From an uncultured Aquimarina sp. (GTDB taxonomy: Bacteria; Bacteroidota; Bacteroidia; Flavobacteriales; Flavobacteriaceae), in contig CANMLU010000002.1 in NCBI GenBank assembly GCA_947498815.1, positions 1 to 64,000 on the forward strand: a stretch of DNA of 64,000 nt, in the 5' to 3' direction. Below are positions 26,115-35,532 of the stretch, one piece after another; the first letter of the stretch is position 1; each line of letters opens with the position of its first letter. Below the pieces are notes generated by a model. It was given only the letters and a program-made list of their open reading frames with translations. It made no database searches and was not told the DNA's origin. The position numbers and the translations under genes were made by a program.

Positions 26115-26132
26115 GTTTTTCCGGAAAGCGTA
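26115..26132 (+). promoter_or_regulatory. Conserved upstream motif GTTTTTCCGGAAAGCGTA, copy 2
   Basis: This matches 24085-24102 (minus strand) at 17 of 18 bases, and lies 76 bases before the start of the RiPP-type precursor gene in the same relative orientation. A shared operator or alternative sigma site for the two genes is likely. Confidence 0.55.
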
Positions 26133-26208
26133 ATGGTAGTTTAATTGTGTCTGGGTTATTTTACACTATTATTTATACTTTTAAGACCGGAAAACAATAA
26201 ACAAACTC

Positions 26209-26409
26209 ATGAAAAAAAAGGCAAAAAAGAAACTAAGTATTGAAAAAATGGCCATAGCCAAAATTTCAAATTTGAGACCTATTAATGGAGGTATTATAAA
26301 AGAATCAATGTATGATCCTGATGGATTTTGTGATTTGACGACTAGACCTCCAGAAAGTGTTGGTATATTGCAATGCCCATCTCGTGGCTGTGATGATATT
26401 TTTATGTAG
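26209..26409 (+). CDS. Class I lanthipeptide-like / RiPP precursor peptide
   Basis: The 66-residue product begins MKKKAKKKLSIEKMAIAKIS and continues NLRPINGG at residues 21-28. The pattern KKLSI-EK-AIAKISNL followed by a double Gly matches the Bacteroidota-type natural-product leader (KKLSLxKxxIAKL...GG) seen in class I lanthipeptide precursors. The predicted core after GG has about 38 residues with three cysteines (FCDL, LQCPS, RGCDD) and several Ser and Thr. No LanB, LanC, radical SAM or ABC exporter/peptidase gene is in the window, so it is an orphan precursor here. It sits after a TPR-AraC regulator and has a conserved upstream motif. Confidence 0.7.
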   Translation: MKKKAKKKLSIEKMAIAKISNLRPINGGIIKESMYDPDGFCDLTTRPPESVGILQCPSRGCDDIFM

Positions 26410-26568
26410 TCGATTAAGTAGTATTCAAAATTTTATTTTGTAATTATTTAGGTTATAAAAACGGCTTACATATCACTTTTTTGGCTTTAGGACCAAATTA
26501 AAACTTCTTTGCAGGTATCTATCTTGTGAATATCTGTTTACAACTTGTTTTTAATATTTCAATAAATT

Positions 26569-27168
26569 ATGATTTCTTTGCCGCTGGGAAAAAATATAAT
26601 ATTGGAACATCAAGAAAAAGAACATGTAAAAGTGTATACACGCCATAACTTCTTTAATAAAACGTATTGCGTGTTCAGAGGAGTGTCTTTAAGAGAAATC
26701 TCAAGAAGAAAACCAAATTACCGTAGCGAATCAGGAAGTACTTATTACTATACAAAGCATGGGGTATATCGATTATCAAATCATTGGGGAAGAGCGGCCA
26801 AGTGCCAGTGGCGATTAGTATCTGATCTTCCCGCCGAAATAGATGACCTAAGACTTGGGTATGCCGACTGGGTTGATTTTAGAGAAAACCTGGATCCGGA
26901 TATTGATGCTTATTATATTTCGGTAGATTTTGATACCAAAAAGGTAAGCTATATGCACAAGGACAACCCTAATTATGATCAGATTGCAGTTTTGCGCTCT
27001 GCCGATGCGACACGTAAACTGATTAAGCAAATCAAAAACTTACTTGAGACTCATAAATGGGCAAAATATTATGATTATGATGACCTGGATGAGTTTAGAG
27101 AAGAAGTTGTAACCCGATTAATTAATAGCAATATTACATTGAACGAGTTAAGAAGGGAATTGGTATAA
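26569..27168 (+). CDS. Hypothetical protein, 199 residues
   Basis: I do not recognise a family. The protein is soluble with no signal or membrane segment. It has a basic, aromatic-rich N-terminal half (VFRGVSLREISRRKPNYRSE, then HGVYRLSNHWGRAAKCQWRL) and an acidic C-terminal half ending in two helices. The WGRAAKCQWRL stretch and the strand AYYISVDFDTKKVSYM suggest a small alpha/beta fold. It follows the RiPP precursor by about 160 bases and converges with the pirin gene, 21 bases away. There is no evidence linking it to peptide modification. Confidence 0.65.
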   Translation: MISLPLGKNIILEHQEKEHVKVYTRHNFFNKTYCVFRGVSLREISRRKPNYRSESGSTYYYTKHGVYRLSNHWGRAAKCQWRLVSDLPAEIDDLRLGYADWVDFRENLDPDIDAYYISVDFDTKKVSYMHKDNPNYDQIAVLRSADATRKLIKQIKNLLETHKWAKYYDYDDLDEFREEVVTRLINSNITLNELRRELV

Positions 27169-27189
27169 TTTTAGAGATTTGATAATTAC

Positions 27190-28089
27190 CTATTCGGGTA
27201 GTGGAACATAGGTTTTATCACCCGGCACTGTTGGAAACTCTTTATTTTGCCATCGTTCTTTGGCTGATTCTAGTTTGTCTTTGTCGGTTGATACAAAATT
27301 CCAATACATGAACCTTTCTTCGGGCAACGGTTGTCCGCCAAACAGTATAACATGAGTATCGGGTTGTAAAATAATAGTGCAACTATCTTCTGTTTTTGAA
27401 ACCAACATATTTCCTTCTTCAATTAGGTCATTACAGGCTTCAATAGTTCCTTTGACAATACAGATGCCTATTTCGCCCCGCAGTTCGCCTTTGATTTTTA
27501 ATTCATAACGTGATTCGGTTTTTATATCGACCATAAACAATTCAGAATGTACCGGCACAGGAGACTCTTTTCCATAACCATTGCCAGCTACCAAACGAAA
27601 CTGGGTATCACCATCGGTCCAACTAGGTAAGCTTTGAGCATTGATATGATAAAACTCGGGTTCAATATCTTCCAAATGTTTGGGCAGGGCTATCCAAATC
27701 TGATATCCATGTGCTGTAAACTCGGCTCCATTTCGTAAATCGTATGGAGTACGCTCGGTATGAACAACTCCTTTGCCTGCAACCATCAAGTTTACAGAGC
27801 CAGGTGATATTCGTTGATTCGTACCCATACTATCTTGATGCACCAATTCTCCCTCAAGAAGATAGGTTAATGTGGATATTCCTATATGTGGATGTTGATC
27901 TACATCCATATAGTTACCTTCATTAATTATAGTTGGCCCCATATGATCTATAAATATAAAAGGACCTACCATTCTTTTTTTTCTAAATGGAATAAGCCTT
28001 CCTACCAAAAAATCGCCTATATCGCGACTTCTTTCTTCTATAATTAATCCATGGTTTGACATAATTTGTACTGACTTTTGATATCGCAT
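27190..28089 (-). CDS. Pirin family protein
   Basis: This is a bicupin with the metal ligands visible: HPH at 66-68, and HTE at 110-112, where His110 and Glu112 complete the site. GPFIFIDHMGP and SVNLMVAGKGVVHTE are family signatures. Many bacterial pirins have quercetinase activity or act as redox-sensitive regulators; which applies here is unknown. The 299-residue length is normal. A start at 28062 (MSNHGLIIEE) is an alternative that gives a more usual N-terminus. Confidence 0.9.
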   Translation of the reverse strand: MRYQKSVQIMSNHGLIIEERSRDIGDFLVGRLIPFRKKRMVGPFIFIDHMGPTIINEGNYMDVDQHPHIGISTLTYLLEGELVHQDSMGTNQRISPGSVNLMVAGKGVVHTERTPYDLRNGAEFTAHGYQIWIALPKHLEDIEPEFYHINAQSLPSWTDGDTQFRLVAGNGYGKESPVPVHSELFMVDIKTESRYELKIKGELRGEIGICIVKGTIEACNDLIEEGNMLVSKTEDSCTIILQPDTHVILFGGQPLPEERFMYWNFVSTDKDKLESAKERWQNKEFPTVPGDKTYVPLPE

Positions 28090-28322
28090 TAAAGGTATAT
28101 TATTTTGTATTTATGCTGAGTTAAAATTTTATTAACCTAGCACCAAATTCGTAGTAAAAACCTGTTTTTGTGATATAAATAATAATTTGGCAGTATTGTA
28201 ATGGACCCCAATCCTTTTACTTTAAAATAATTTACTATCTTTTCATCTGTTTATATACGCAATAGAGTATTTCATGCGTTACTAAACGTATTCAACTAAC
28301 AAAATCAACCTTAAACCTACTC

Positions 28323-29642
28323 ATGGAAATTTTTTCTTCTTACAACCTTATTATTGAAGTCTCTGTCGTAATTATTCTATCATTTATTTTTAATGGTATT
28401 GCAAAAAAAACAAACGTTCCGGCTGTTTTAATGTTAATAGTTCTGGGAATTATTTTACAATACGCTATCAAAGCATTTGGAGCAGATTCGATTAACTTTT
28501 TTCCAATGTTGGAGGTTCTTGGGATAGTAGGTTTAATTATGATAGTATTAGAAGCTGCCTTGGAGTTGAAGTTAAAAAGTGACAAGCTGATGCCAATTCT
28601 CAAATCTATGGCAATTGCTTTAATAGGATTGGTTGCTTCTACATTTATTGCCGCAGTAATACTTAAAGCCTTGATTGATGGGATGACGATGCAATCGGCC
28701 TGGTTATATGCTACTCCTTTATCGATATTATCCAGCGCAATTATTATACCTAGCGTAAGCGGATTATCAGAAGAAAAAAAAGAATTTCATGTTTATGAAA
28801 GTACATTTTCCGATATTCTGGGGATTATGTTATTTTATTTCCTTACTGGAAGATTAAACCCTGCCGAAGATTCTGGAGTAGGAGGTTTCTTCTTAAACCT
28901 TATTCTTACTATTGTAATTTCTTTGGTGGCTAGTTATGCTATTATCTTGATATTTCAGAAAATCAAAAGCCAAGTGAAATTATTCCTGCTAATAGCAGTA
29001 TTACTATTGTTATATGGTTTAGGAAAAAAGATGCATTTGTCATCTTTGATTATCATTTTAATATTTGGACTGGTGATTGCGAATATGAAATTGTTTTTCC
29101 AAGGGCAGCTCAGGCAGTATTTGGATTTTGATAAGGCAAAAGCAATTTATCATGAACTACATGTGATCACAGCAGAAACTGCATTTGTGGTGCGTACACT
29201 TTTCTTTGTAATTTTTGGAGTTACTATTGTGCTTTCTTCTTTGTTAAGCCTTAAAGTTGCACTTATTAGTATTTTGATATTAATATCTATATATGGTATA
29301 CGATATGGATTATTACGCCTTTTCATGGGAAAAGATATTTCGCCACAATTATTCATTGCACCCCGGGGGTTAATCACAGTGCTTTTGTTTTATGCAATAC
29401 CTGCTGAAGCTATAGTAGATGGTTTTGAGCCAGGAGTCTTATTATTTGTAATTATTGGTACTAGTTTAATTATGACTGGTGGAATGATCAGAGATAAAAA
29501 ACTGAACCCTCCAGAAGAATTGGATACCGATGCAGTACCAGCTGTGGATGGTGTCGAAGAAACGGAGTACTTTATTAATAACGCAACCGATTTAAGTGAA
29601 CTTGATGATGCAGACGCATCAGACGAGTATGAAATTGAATAA
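28323..29642 (+). CDS. Cation:proton antiporter, CPA family
   Basis: The 439-residue membrane protein has about 11-12 spans and no large soluble domain, typical of CPA1/CPA2 sodium(potassium)/proton exchangers. It carries the helix GIVGLIMIVLEAALELKLK, which occupies the position of the conserved acidic ion-binding helix. The C-terminal tail is strongly acidic (LSELDDADASDEYEIE) and may sense pH or ions. Its stop overlaps the start of the WYL regulator by one base, so the two are translationally coupled. It exchanges Na+ or K+ for protons across the inner membrane. Confidence 0.85.
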   Translation: MEIFSSYNLIIEVSVVIILSFIFNGIAKKTNVPAVLMLIVLGIILQYAIKAFGADSINFFPMLEVLGIVGLIMIVLEAALELKLKSDKLMPILKSMAIALIGLVASTFIAAVILKALIDGMTMQSAWLYATPLSILSSAIIIPSVSGLSEEKKEFHVYESTFSDILGIMLFYFLTGRLNPAEDSGVGGFFLNLILTIVISLVASYAIILIFQKIKSQVKLFLLIAVLLLLYGLGKKMHLSSLIIILIFGLVIANMKLFFQGQLRQYLDFDKAKAIYHELHVITAETAFVVRTLFFVIFGVTIVLSSLLSLKVALISILILISIYGIRYGLLRLFMGKDISPQLFIAPRGLITVLLFYAIPAEAIVDGFEPGVLLFVIIGTSLIMTGGMIRDKKLNPPEELDTDAVPAVDGVEETEYFINNATDLSELDDADASDEYEIE

Positions 29643-30316
29643 TGAAACGCTTACACAGATTAACAGCGATCCTAGTAAAATTACAATCCAAAAAGGTTGT
29701 ACAAGCAGCAACGCTTGCCGATAAGTTTGAGGTAAGCCAAAGAACTATTTATAGAGACATGCAAGCACTTACTGATGCTGGTGTTCCTATTGGTGCCGAA
29801 GCTGGGACTGGATATTTTTTGGTGGATGGGTATTCGTTACCTCCAGTAATGTTTACCGAAAAAGAAGCGAATGCACTTTTAACTGCTTCAAAAATTATAG
29901 AAACAAACAATGATCAATCTCTGATCAAGGAATATCAAGAAGCAATTGATAAAGTGACTGCTGTACTTAAAACTACCCAAAAAGAAAAACTCGAACTATT
30001 AGATCAACGTGTTTTTACGTATTCTAAAGACAAATTTTATCCCAGTAATTCATTATCGGTAATCCAACAGGCTATAACAGATTTTAGGGTATTAGAGATT
30101 AAATACAAAGCGGCTTCAAAAGAATTAACCAAAAGAGTAATACATCCATTAGGAGTATATTTTACTAATAATACCTGGATATTAATTGCCTATTGCAAAT
30201 TACGTAAAGATTACCGCCAATTTAGGACAGATCGGATTGCTAATTTAATTGAAACTCAAGAATTTTTCCCTCCACAACAATTTACCCTAGAAGACTATTT
30301 TAAGGAATATTCTTAA
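29642..30316 (+). CDS. HTH and WYL domain transcriptional regulator (YafY-like)
   Basis: The N-terminal DeoR-like helix-turn-helix (residues 1-55, LADKFEVSQRTIYRDMQALT) and the C-terminal WYL domain (about 135-220, with VLEIKYKAASKE and RVIHPLGVYFTNNTWILIAY) identify this family. WYL domains bind nucleotides or nucleic acid and modulate the HTH. At 224 residues it is short, lacking the C-terminal extension of longer relatives, so it resembles the YafY subtype. Its start shares a base with the antiporter stop, so it may respond to the same ionic stress. Confidence 0.9.
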   Translation: MKRLHRLTAILVKLQSKKVVQAATLADKFEVSQRTIYRDMQALTDAGVPIGAEAGTGYFLVDGYSLPPVMFTEKEANALLTASKIIETNNDQSLIKEYQEAIDKVTAVLKTTQKEKLELLDQRVFTYSKDKFYPSNSLSVIQQAITDFRVLEIKYKAASKELTKRVIHPLGVYFTNNTWILIAYCKLRKDYRQFRTDRIANLIETQEFFPPQQFTLEDYFKEYS

Positions 30317-30392
30317 AATTAAAGTGTTCCAAAAATCTACTGACATAGGGTTGTCATATACGCAATTTAGTTTTGATTAAAATTAAGTATTC

Positions 30393-30785
30393 ATGCGCAA
30401 GTTAATTCTAATCATTATGGTCAACTTATTATTTAATTGTACCGCAAAACAAAATCAAAACTATTCATCTATGAAAACCAAACCAAACGTTGTAGAAGTT
30501 GTATTATTCGAAGCCTATGCTGGGTATTCAAAAAGCGAAGTAGAAATAGCTTTAGCTTCCTTGAACGATATTGTTAAACTGCAATACGGGTTTGTCGAGA
30601 GAACAACCGCGAGTAATGGGGACGGGAAATATATTGATATCGTATATTGGACCGATATGAAATCTGCAAAGGATGCTTCAACCGAGGTGATGAAAAATAA
30701 AGATGCACAAGCCGCTTTTAATGTCATTAAACCAGAATCTATACAGATGTATCATTTTGATGCCTTCAACCAGTTTGAAGAATAG
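30393..30785 (+). CDS. Small lipoprotein with an antibiotic-biosynthesis-monooxygenase-like fold
   Basis: The first 16 residues form a lipoprotein signal with Cys16 (NLLFNC). The mature part is a ferredoxin-like alpha/beta pattern, with VVEVVLFEA, GFVERTTA, YIDIVYWTDMKSAKDAS and FNVIKP, reminiscent of the dimeric alpha-beta barrel (ABM) superfamily. No cofactor or catalytic residues can be pointed to. TAGTTTTG at 30368-30375 is a perfect flavobacterial -7 box; a TTG 14 bases further upstream is closer than usual. Confidence 0.65.
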   Translation: MRKLILIIMVNLLFNCTAKQNQNYSSMKTKPNVVEVVLFEAYAGYSKSEVEIALASLNDIVKLQYGFVERTTASNGDGKYIDIVYWTDMKSAKDASTEVMKNKDAQAAFNVIKPESIQMYHFDAFNQFEE

Positions 30786-30795
30786 TTTTTGAGAT

Positions 30796-30850
30796 ATAGC
30801 CATAGAGTATAGCTCTAATATTCTGCTTTAGACGATGCTCTATGTGCTAT
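30796..30850. repeat. Imperfect inverted repeat after the small lipoprotein gene
   Basis: ATAGCCATAGAGTAT (30796-30810) pairs with an arm ending CTCTATGTGCTAT (30838-30850). The arms differ by a one-base bulge and a few mismatches, around a 23-base centre. The T-run lies about 20 bases beyond, so this is a weak terminator or an isolated palindromic repeat. Confidence 0.4.
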
Positions 30851-30908
30851 AGTTAATTTACACCTCTTTTTTCTTAAATTTGATCATACACTTTTACACA
30901 AATCTTAT

Positions 30909-31709
30909 ATGATCCCAGAACATATCTTAAACCGAAAAGGAGCTCGCAGTTTTAAAGATCTTAATCCTGAAGTGATAGTATATCTAAATAAAGGATTGAT
31001 TGAAACTGCAAACTTAATGGAATGGTTGGCAGTAGATCAGTTAAAACTATTAAATGGTGTTTTGAGTGATCTAGGAAAATCGGATTGGTATGATAGTTTT
31101 TATGAAGCTGTATCGGCACAGAAAAAACCTTCTGCAAATTCCAATACAAAGATTATTGGTATTACTTTTTTGCAATTGACCAATGATAAAACAATTCTTG
31201 AACACATAGCAACACACACATCAGATGTTCCAAGATGTTGGGCAGCATATTGGGCAGGGTCCCAAGAAACAGATATTACAAAAAGACTAAGTGCAATTAA
31301 ACCATACGCTTCGGATTCTCATTTTGGAGTAAGAGAAGTTGCGATTTTTGCAACAAAAGAAGCTATAATTGAAGATTTAGATACGGCAATCAATATACTA
31401 TCCAAATGGACTTCGAGTGCTGATGAGAATGTTCGTCGCTATGCGGCAGAGACGACCAGGCCTATTGGTGTATGGACCAAAAAGATTGATTTGTTAAAAG
31501 AGCGACCAGAAAAAGGCATTTCTATCCTGGAACCTCTCAAATCCGATGCTTCAAAATATGTACGTGATACCGTTGGTAACTGGTTAAATGATGCCAGTAA
31601 AACAAGACCCGATTGGGTGAAGATGATATGTAATCAATGGGAAAAAGAATCACCCACCAAGGAAACTCAATATATCATTAAAAAAGCGTTACGAACTATT
31701 AATAAATGA
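30909..31709 (+). CDS. DNA alkylation repair protein-like HEAT-repeat protein
   Basis: The 266-residue protein is entirely helical with HEAT-like repeats. The C-terminal half, with FGVREVAIFATKEAI, VRRYAAETTRPIGVW and SKYVRDTVGNWLNDASKTRP, matches the AlkD-like DNA alkylation repair family. Members remove bulky alkylated bases as glycosylases, though many distant members are not shown to be active. The catalytic Asp and Trp pair of AlkD cannot be assigned with confidence here. TAAATTTG at 30875-30882 is a perfect -7 box. It stands alone. Confidence 0.75.
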   Translation: MIPEHILNRKGARSFKDLNPEVIVYLNKGLIETANLMEWLAVDQLKLLNGVLSDLGKSDWYDSFYEAVSAQKKPSANSNTKIIGITFLQLTNDKTILEHIATHTSDVPRCWAAYWAGSQETDITKRLSAIKPYASDSHFGVREVAIFATKEAIIEDLDTAINILSKWTSSADENVRRYAAETTRPIGVWTKKIDLLKERPEKGISILEPLKSDASKYVRDTVGNWLNDASKTRPDWVKMICNQWEKESPTKETQYIIKKALRTINK

Positions 31710-31800
31710 TCTTCTGTTTTACCATTGAAGAATTACAAAATGGCAGAAATAAGGTGAAGATTTCCCTTCTTTTTTTATAAAAGTAAGAAGTGTATAGTTG

Positions 31801-31810
31801 CGAAAACGTT
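31801..31810 (+). promoter_or_regulatory. CGAAAACGTT motif upstream of the glucan operon
   Basis: CGAAAACGTT lies 132 bases before the glgE start. Its exact reverse complement occurs before the GH31 gene (37514-37523). The AACGTT centre resembles LacI-family operators, and a related GAAACGTTATCG occurs at 52410. A shared carbohydrate regulator is possible. Confidence 0.35.
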
Positions 31811-31941
31811 ATTGTTTATAAATTCTCACGGTTCCGCCTAAAATCTTATAGTCAAGGGAGTTAGTTTTCGGAAATAAGTAATAAATTGGGATAGTTTTTA
31901 CTAAAATAGTAAAATAAAATCATTTTAATTTACAATTTTTC

Positions 31942-33885
31942 ATGCTGAATCAAGAACGCGTTGTTATTGAAAATGTGACTCCAGAAATCAATAACGGAAT
32001 CCTTTTTATAAAAAGAGTAGTAAACGAAAAAGTATTTATTACTGCAGATGTTATTGGTGATGGTCATGATATAGTTCAAGCTAGTATACAATACAAACAT
32101 GAGAATGATCAAACCTGGAAAGAAACCAGAATGGACCATGTAGATAATGATTCTTGGAAAGGTTCATTTACAGTAGAAAAACAAGGATATTACACCTACA
32201 AAATACTTGGGTGGACAGATTATGCATTGAACTGGCGACATGGCGCAATTCGTAAAATCGATGATGGACAGCAAATCACATCCGAACTGCTCGAGGGTCG
32301 AGAACACCTTGCTAACATTGAAAAAGAAGCCATTACCACTCAGCAAAAGAAATATATTAAAAAACTATCCGATGTATTTAAAGATGAAAACCTTTATAAC
32401 GAAGCAATTAAAGAGGTAAAAAGTGAAACGCTTCATGACTTATTTTACAAGTATCCTTCCAAAGGCTTAATGGCTACATATAAGGAACTAAAAGTATATG
32501 TTGATCGCGAAAAAGCCAGGTTTAGTACCTGGTATGAATTTTTCCCCAGGAGCGCCTCGAAAACCAAAGATAAACACGGAACTTTTAAGGACTGTGAGCG
32601 ATTGCTTCCAAGAATTGCCGAAATGGGTTTCGATGTTCTGTATTTTCCACCGATACATCCTATAGGTGAAGTAAACAGGAAAGGAAAAAATAATACAACC
32701 ACGGCAGCTAAAGATGATGTTGGTTCGCCATGGGGGATAGGTTCAAAAGAAGGAGGGCATACCAGTGTACACAAAGAGCTAGGAACCCTTGATGATTTTA
32801 AAACCTTGGTTAAAAAAGCAAAGAAATTAGGAATTGAAGTAGCTATGGATTATGCCTTACAAGCTGCGCCGGATCACCCTTGGGTAAAAGAATTTCCAGA
32901 GTTTTTTAAATGGAGGCCAGATGGTACTGTACAATATGCCGAAAACCCTCCTAAAAAGTACCAAGATATCCAACCTATATATTTTGATACCACTGCATGG
33001 AAGGAGATGTGGCAAGAACTCCTGGCTACTGCAATGTTTTGGGTAGAAGAATGTGATATAAGAATATTTAGAGTAGACAATCCTCATACCAAGCCCTTTC
33101 ATTTTTGGGGTTGGTTGATTAACGAGATAAAAAGTAAATACCCAGACGTATTATTCTTATCCGAAGCTTTTACCAAACCAAAAGTGATGCAACAATTGGC
33201 AAAACAAGGTTTTACACAGTCCTATACTTATTTTACCTGGCGCAATACCAAGAGTGAATTGGTAGCCTATATAACAGAGTTAACGACTACAGACCAGAAA
33301 GAATATTTCCGTCCAAATTTCTGGCCAAATACTCCAGATATCAATCCGTATCATTTACAAGGAGGAAATGAGGCTATGCATATTATTAAATATGCATTGT
33401 CTGCTACAATGAGCTCAAATACAGGTATTTATGGCCCGTTATTTGAACAAATGGTTTCAGATGCTGTTCCGGGTAAAGAAGAGTATTTGGATAGCGAAAA
33501 ATACCAATTACGCCATTGGGATTGGGAGGTCGAAAATAAATTAACAACGTTTATATCCAGCATAAATCACTTACGTAAAGAAAATGGTGCGCTCCAACAA
33601 ACCAATAACATAAAATTTTGTGAAACCCAAAATGATCAATTAGTGGCGTTCTATAAATATAATGATGATAAAACCAATGAGTTATTGATCATTATAAGCT
33701 TAGATCCTCACTATTCCCAAAAAGGTCTTTTACAACTGCCCCTACATGAACTTAATGTCCGTAATGGACAAAATATTGAAGTACACGACCTCATTACCAA
33801 AAGTAGTTATCATTGGGATAACGAATGGAACTACGTTGAGCTTCATCCTGCTTTACCTATGCACATTTTCAAAATTAAAAAATGA
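31942..33885 (+). CDS. glgE: Alpha-1,4-glucan:maltose-1-phosphate maltosyltransferase
   Basis: GlgE transfers maltosyl units from maltose 1-phosphate to the non-reducing end of an alpha-1,4-glucan. The N-terminal beta domain (about 1-105) is followed by the GH13 barrel with STWYEFFPRSAS, YFPPIHPIGEVNRKGKNN and the phosphate-handling region. The nucleophile Asp379 sits in FRVDNPHTKPF and the acid/base Glu408 in LFLSEAFTKP. Their 29-residue spacing is the same as in characterised GlgE. Length is normal (647). It starts a tight operon with maltokinase (6 bases) and glgB (9 bases). Confidence 0.95.
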   Translation: MLNQERVVIENVTPEINNGILFIKRVVNEKVFITADVIGDGHDIVQASIQYKHENDQTWKETRMDHVDNDSWKGSFTVEKQGYYTYKILGWTDYALNWRHGAIRKIDDGQQITSELLEGREHLANIEKEAITTQQKKYIKKLSDVFKDENLYNEAIKEVKSETLHDLFYKYPSKGLMATYKELKVYVDREKARFSTWYEFFPRSASKTKDKHGTFKDCERLLPRIAEMGFDVLYFPPIHPIGEVNRKGKNNTTTAAKDDVGSPWGIGSKEGGHTSVHKELGTLDDFKTLVKKAKKLGIEVAMDYALQAAPDHPWVKEFPEFFKWRPDGTVQYAENPPKKYQDIQPIYFDTTAWKEMWQELLATAMFWVEECDIRIFRVDNPHTKPFHFWGWLINEIKSKYPDVLFLSEAFTKPKVMQQLAKQGFTQSYTYFTWRNTKSELVAYITELTTTDQKEYFRPNFWPNTPDINPYHLQGGNEAMHIIKYALSATMSSNTGIYGPLFEQMVSDAVPGKEEYLDSEKYQLRHWDWEVENKLTTFISSINHLRKENGALQQTNNIKFCETQNDQLVAFYKYNDDKTNELLIIISLDPHYSQKGLLQLPLHELNVRNGQNIEVHDLITKSSYHWDNEWNYVELHPALPMHIFKIKK

Positions 33886-33891
33886 TGAAGT

Positions 33892-35523
33892 ATGAACACA
33901 GAGACCAAGGCCAAAAAAGATCTGAATGATGAGTATGTTTATAAATCAGATTGGTCCGAATTATTTGAAAACCCACAGTTTGTTCAAGAACTATGTGAGG
34001 ATGTTCTAGAACCCTATATTGTTACCAAACGATGGTATGGAGGCAAGGCAAGTACCTTAAAATATATAGAACTATTAGATTATTTTAAGATTGCAGACGG
34101 AGATGATTTGTTTTATGGGCTTGTTCTGGAGGTGAATTTCAGAGAAGCTTTTGTTCAAAACTATTTTATTCCCATTGCCTTAGTTGAAAATCATGATTTT
34201 TCTCAAGAAGAAATTATTACAAGGGTACAACTTAATAATGTGCATGGAGTTCTTGTGGACGCTACGCTATTAGAATCTTTCAGAAAACAAATCTTCGAAA
34301 AGATTCTTGAAGGGGCAAAAACGAAATATAAAGGGTTGGAGTTTCGAAGAGGTCGGGGTTGCAAAGATTCTGAATACATCTCTTCTAGATTTCTTGGGGC
34401 AGAACAAAGTAATACCTCTATTATCTTTAATGATAAGTATATCTTAAAAATCTTCAGGAGAATATTTACGGATCAAAATCCGGATTATGAAATCAATAAG
34501 TACCTTACCGACAAGGGAGTGTTTAAAAATACACCAAAGTATAGTGGTAGTATTACATTGCGGTTTTCGGATAAAAATGTGATTACGCTAGCATTAATGC
34601 AGCGTTTGGTACCGAATCAAGGTGATGCTTGGGAGTATTTTTTGGAACAGCTTAAAAGTATTTTTAAAAAGCTAAGTGAAATCCATCCCGATGTTACCAA
34701 AATCGAACCTATAGAAATGTTCGATAAAATTGATTTAAGTGTTATACCCGATGAGATTATGAAATACTGTCCAATGTCTTTCTTTAAAGATATTGAGCAG
34801 TTGGCCTTTCGTACCGCACAGATGCATGTAGCATTGGGATTAGAAAGAATAAACACACAATTTACCCCGCAGATATACAGTAATGATTACTCGGTTTGGC
34901 TCAAGAATCGTTTAATATATCAGTTCGAAAATCGAGTAAATTTGGTTGAAAATAACCTGCACAAACTGGATGGATATCGTTTGGAGCTTGCTCAAGAATT
35001 CCTGGACAGAAAAAAAGAAATTCGAAAGCGATTACTGGATTTTGATGAAAGTAAATTAAAAGGAGAGCGAATTCGTATTCATGGAGATTATCATTTGGGT
35101 CAAGTTTTGGTGGATCAAGGCGACTTTTATATCATCGATTTTGAAGGAGAACCAGAGAGCACTATTCGGGATCGTAAAGTAAAGCAACCCCCGCTAAAAG
35201 ATGTCGCTGGTATTTTTAGGTCGTTTAACTATGCAGTATACTCTACTATTTTTAATAATATGGATGATTTCCGATATAGCAATGAGGAACTGTTTCATTT
35301 TGCCGAGGTTTTATATAGTTATATGGTTGCCGTTTTTTTAAAGCGTTATGTAAAGTATGTACAGTCTCATAACCTAAGTATTGGATACAAGAAAGAAATA
35401 AGATTTGTACTTAACTATTGTTTGCTGGAAAAAGCAGTATACGAACTGGGGTATGAATTAAACAGCAGGCCCCGATGGGCTGTGATTCCTTTAAAGGGAA
35501 TTTCTAAAATTATAAATAGCTAA
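33892..35523 (+). CDS. Maltokinase-like (aminoglycoside-phosphotransferase fold)
   Basis: This enzyme makes maltose 1-phosphate from maltose and ATP, the substrate of GlgE. The kinase fold is seen in HGDYHLGQVL (His397, catalytic Asp399) and DFEGEP (metal-binding Asp). RDRKVKQPPLKDVAGIFRSF is typical of Mak/Pep2 and of the kinase half of trehalose synthase fusions. The protein is a free-standing kinase of 543 residues with an N-terminal Mak-type cap domain and KRWYGGK. No trehalose synthase (TreS) domain is fused to it or encoded nearby. Confidence 0.9.
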   Translation: MNTETKAKKDLNDEYVYKSDWSELFENPQFVQELCEDVLEPYIVTKRWYGGKASTLKYIELLDYFKIADGDDLFYGLVLEVNFREAFVQNYFIPIALVENHDFSQEEIITRVQLNNVHGVLVDATLLESFRKQIFEKILEGAKTKYKGLEFRRGRGCKDSEYISSRFLGAEQSNTSIIFNDKYILKIFRRIFTDQNPDYEINKYLTDKGVFKNTPKYSGSITLRFSDKNVITLALMQRLVPNQGDAWEYFLEQLKSIFKKLSEIHPDVTKIEPIEMFDKIDLSVIPDEIMKYCPMSFFKDIEQLAFRTAQMHVALGLERINTQFTPQIYSNDYSVWLKNRLIYQFENRVNLVENNLHKLDGYRLELAQEFLDRKKEIRKRLLDFDESKLKGERIRIHGDYHLGQVLVDQGDFYIIDFEGEPESTIRDRKVKQPPLKDVAGIFRSFNYAVYSTIFNNMDDFRYSNEELFHFAEVLYSYMVAVFLKRYVKYVQSHNLSIGYKKEIRFVLNYCLLEKAVYELGYELNSRPRWAVIPLKGISKIINS

Positions 35524-35532
35524 AGCTTACAT

